NCBI GenBank assembly: GCA_038063175.1
Contig: JBBTVP010000008.1
Span: 1-15,138 of the forward strand
Direction of reading: 5' to 3'
Origin: JBBTVP01 sp038063175
Lineage (GTDB): Bacteria > Patescibacteriota > Minisyncoccia > UBA6257 > 1-14-0-10-40-38
Length of the DNA stretch: 15,138 bases
Shown here: positions 14,516 through 15,138 of the stretch, one piece after another
How the letters are laid out: each line of letters opens with the position of its first letter
Position numbering within the stretch: position 1 is the stretch's first letter
Program-made: the position numbers and the translations under genes
Notes under the pieces: model-generated
The model's database searches: none
The model's input: the letters and a program-made list of their open reading frames with translations, nothing else
What the model was told of the DNA's origin: nothing

Positions 14516-14768
14516 CTCTCGACTATTCACCCCCACTGAAGCAAGAAAGTCTCTCGAATGAAAATAGGGGAATGTATTAAAGAAGCGATCGAAACGCAGA
14601 AGAAATTTCCGAAGTAGCCGTTTTCCTTTTTGGTTCTGTACCCTTATCCTATTTTCTTTTCTCGGCTTATTACTTCGTCCATGAGCGCGATCACTTCTCG
14701 CAACTCTTTTTCAGTCATCAACGTAGCGCCAAACCTTCTCGCAATCCTTCGATTCTTTGCCTTCTCTT
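14516..14768. other. 253-bp low-coding stretch with two tiny ORFs
   Basis: No recognisable gene and no clear terminator between the converging genes. On the plus strand 14558-14617 encodes a 19-residue peptide starting MKIGECIKEA. On the minus strand an open frame runs from 14787 down to the TAA at 14646-14644 (it overlaps the end of the next gene in another frame); it has charged, helix-like composition (KEKAKNRRIARRFGATLMTE) but its only ATG, at 14718, leaves 24 residues. This may be the remnant of a frameshifted C-terminus or a degraded gene. Confidence 0.35.
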
Positions 14769-15138
14769 TTAGATGTTTTGAATATCTTTAATAAATTCTT
14801 TAAAATCGCCTGGTTTTGACGCCTTTTCGAACGACATGTAGTGCTCCATGGCGCCGTTCCTTTTCATTTCATAATCCTGGTACGCTACAGCGTCCGTCCC
14901 TACCGTTTTAAGAACGCTGAATTCTCCCACTACGTCATCAGGCTTCAGAGGCACCTCCCGATCGGGAGATGGATCGGAGAAATATGCAAAAGAGAAATTT
15001 CCATCTTCAAATTCATAGCGCCGGCTCTGCTCATTTTTGTAAACCCCATGCGCCTCCTTGTCTTTGGTAATCTGAACAAGGCGTTCTAGAAACGCTTTTT
15101 TTGTCGCTTCAGTTGCAAGCTCAAGTTTTTCTGGCTGG
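14769..15138 (-). CDS. unrecognised protein, C-terminal 122 residues (start beyond window)
   Basis: An open frame enters from the right edge and ends at TAA 14771-14769. The visible part is soluble and charged, with motifs such as KAFLERLVQITKDKEAHGVY, RRYEFEDGNFSFAYFSDP and a C-terminal FKEFIKDIQNI; there is no membrane segment. I recognise no family. A GTG at 14954 lies in frame, but the sequence upstream of it has the same protein-like character, so the gene almost certainly starts outside the window. It converges with the AT-rich membrane protein. Confidence 0.6.
   Translation of the reverse strand, partial: QPEKLELATEATKKAFLERLVQITKDKEAHGVYKNEQSRRYEFEDGNFSFAYFSDPSPDREVPLKPDDVVGEFSVLKTVGTDAVAYQDYEMKRNGAMEHYMSFEKASKPGDFKEFIKDIQNI

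Noticed and set aside
1..15138. Alternative genetic code with UGA as glycine (as in Gracilibacteria/Absconditabacteria)
   Set aside because: htrA, the cysteine desulfurase and the ykuK-like gene all end naturally at TGA, and no conserved glycine is encoded by TGA.

Overview
The window looks like a chromosomal segment of a Patescibacteria/CPR bacterium, most likely Parcubacteria-like. This is inferred from compact housekeeping genes, scarce Shine-Dalgarno sites, a 4-TM FtsK next to a RodZ-like HTH/membrane/Ig-like protein and a RecA without an acidic tail, and a single-PDZ membrane-anchored HtrA. UGA, UAG and UAA all act as stops, so the genetic code is standard. There are no rRNA, tRNA or CRISPR loci and no recognisable transposase.

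Layout. From 1 to 5190 the minus strand carries, in order of transcription, a cysteine desulfurase, an HtrA protease overlapping it by ATGA, and the chaperone-disaggregase ClpB (C-terminus cut by the window edge). ClpB has its own promoter with a CIRCE (HrcA) operator, and the predicted transcript is leaderless. From 5333 to 8398 the plus strand carries an orphan sensor histidine kinase, a YkuK-family RNase H-like protein and a DEDDy-type exonuclease. From 8404 to 9857 the minus strand holds a phosphomannomutase/phosphoglucomutase (PMM/PGM) gene broken into two ORFs. Between them lies a GC-rich nested palindrome of about 103 bp. From 9984 to 13852 the plus strand has ftsK, a rodZ-like gene and recA. 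From 13880 to the end there is an AT-rich, unrecognised membrane protein, a poorly coding stretch with two tiny ORFs, and the 3' part of an unrecognised minus-strand gene that leaves the window.

Taken together: protein quality control (ClpB, HtrA) sits with sulfur mobilisation (cysteine desulfurase); chromosome segregation, cell-shape and recombination genes (FtsK, RodZ-like, RecA) form a second block. The most unusual items are the palindromic element that sits in the split PMM/PGM gene, the near-perfect CIRCE overlapping a leaderless clpB promoter, a low-complexity insertion in the ClpB inter-ring linker, and a 33-nt dyad covering the rodZ stop and the recA promoter. I did not identify a complete new defence or metabolic system.
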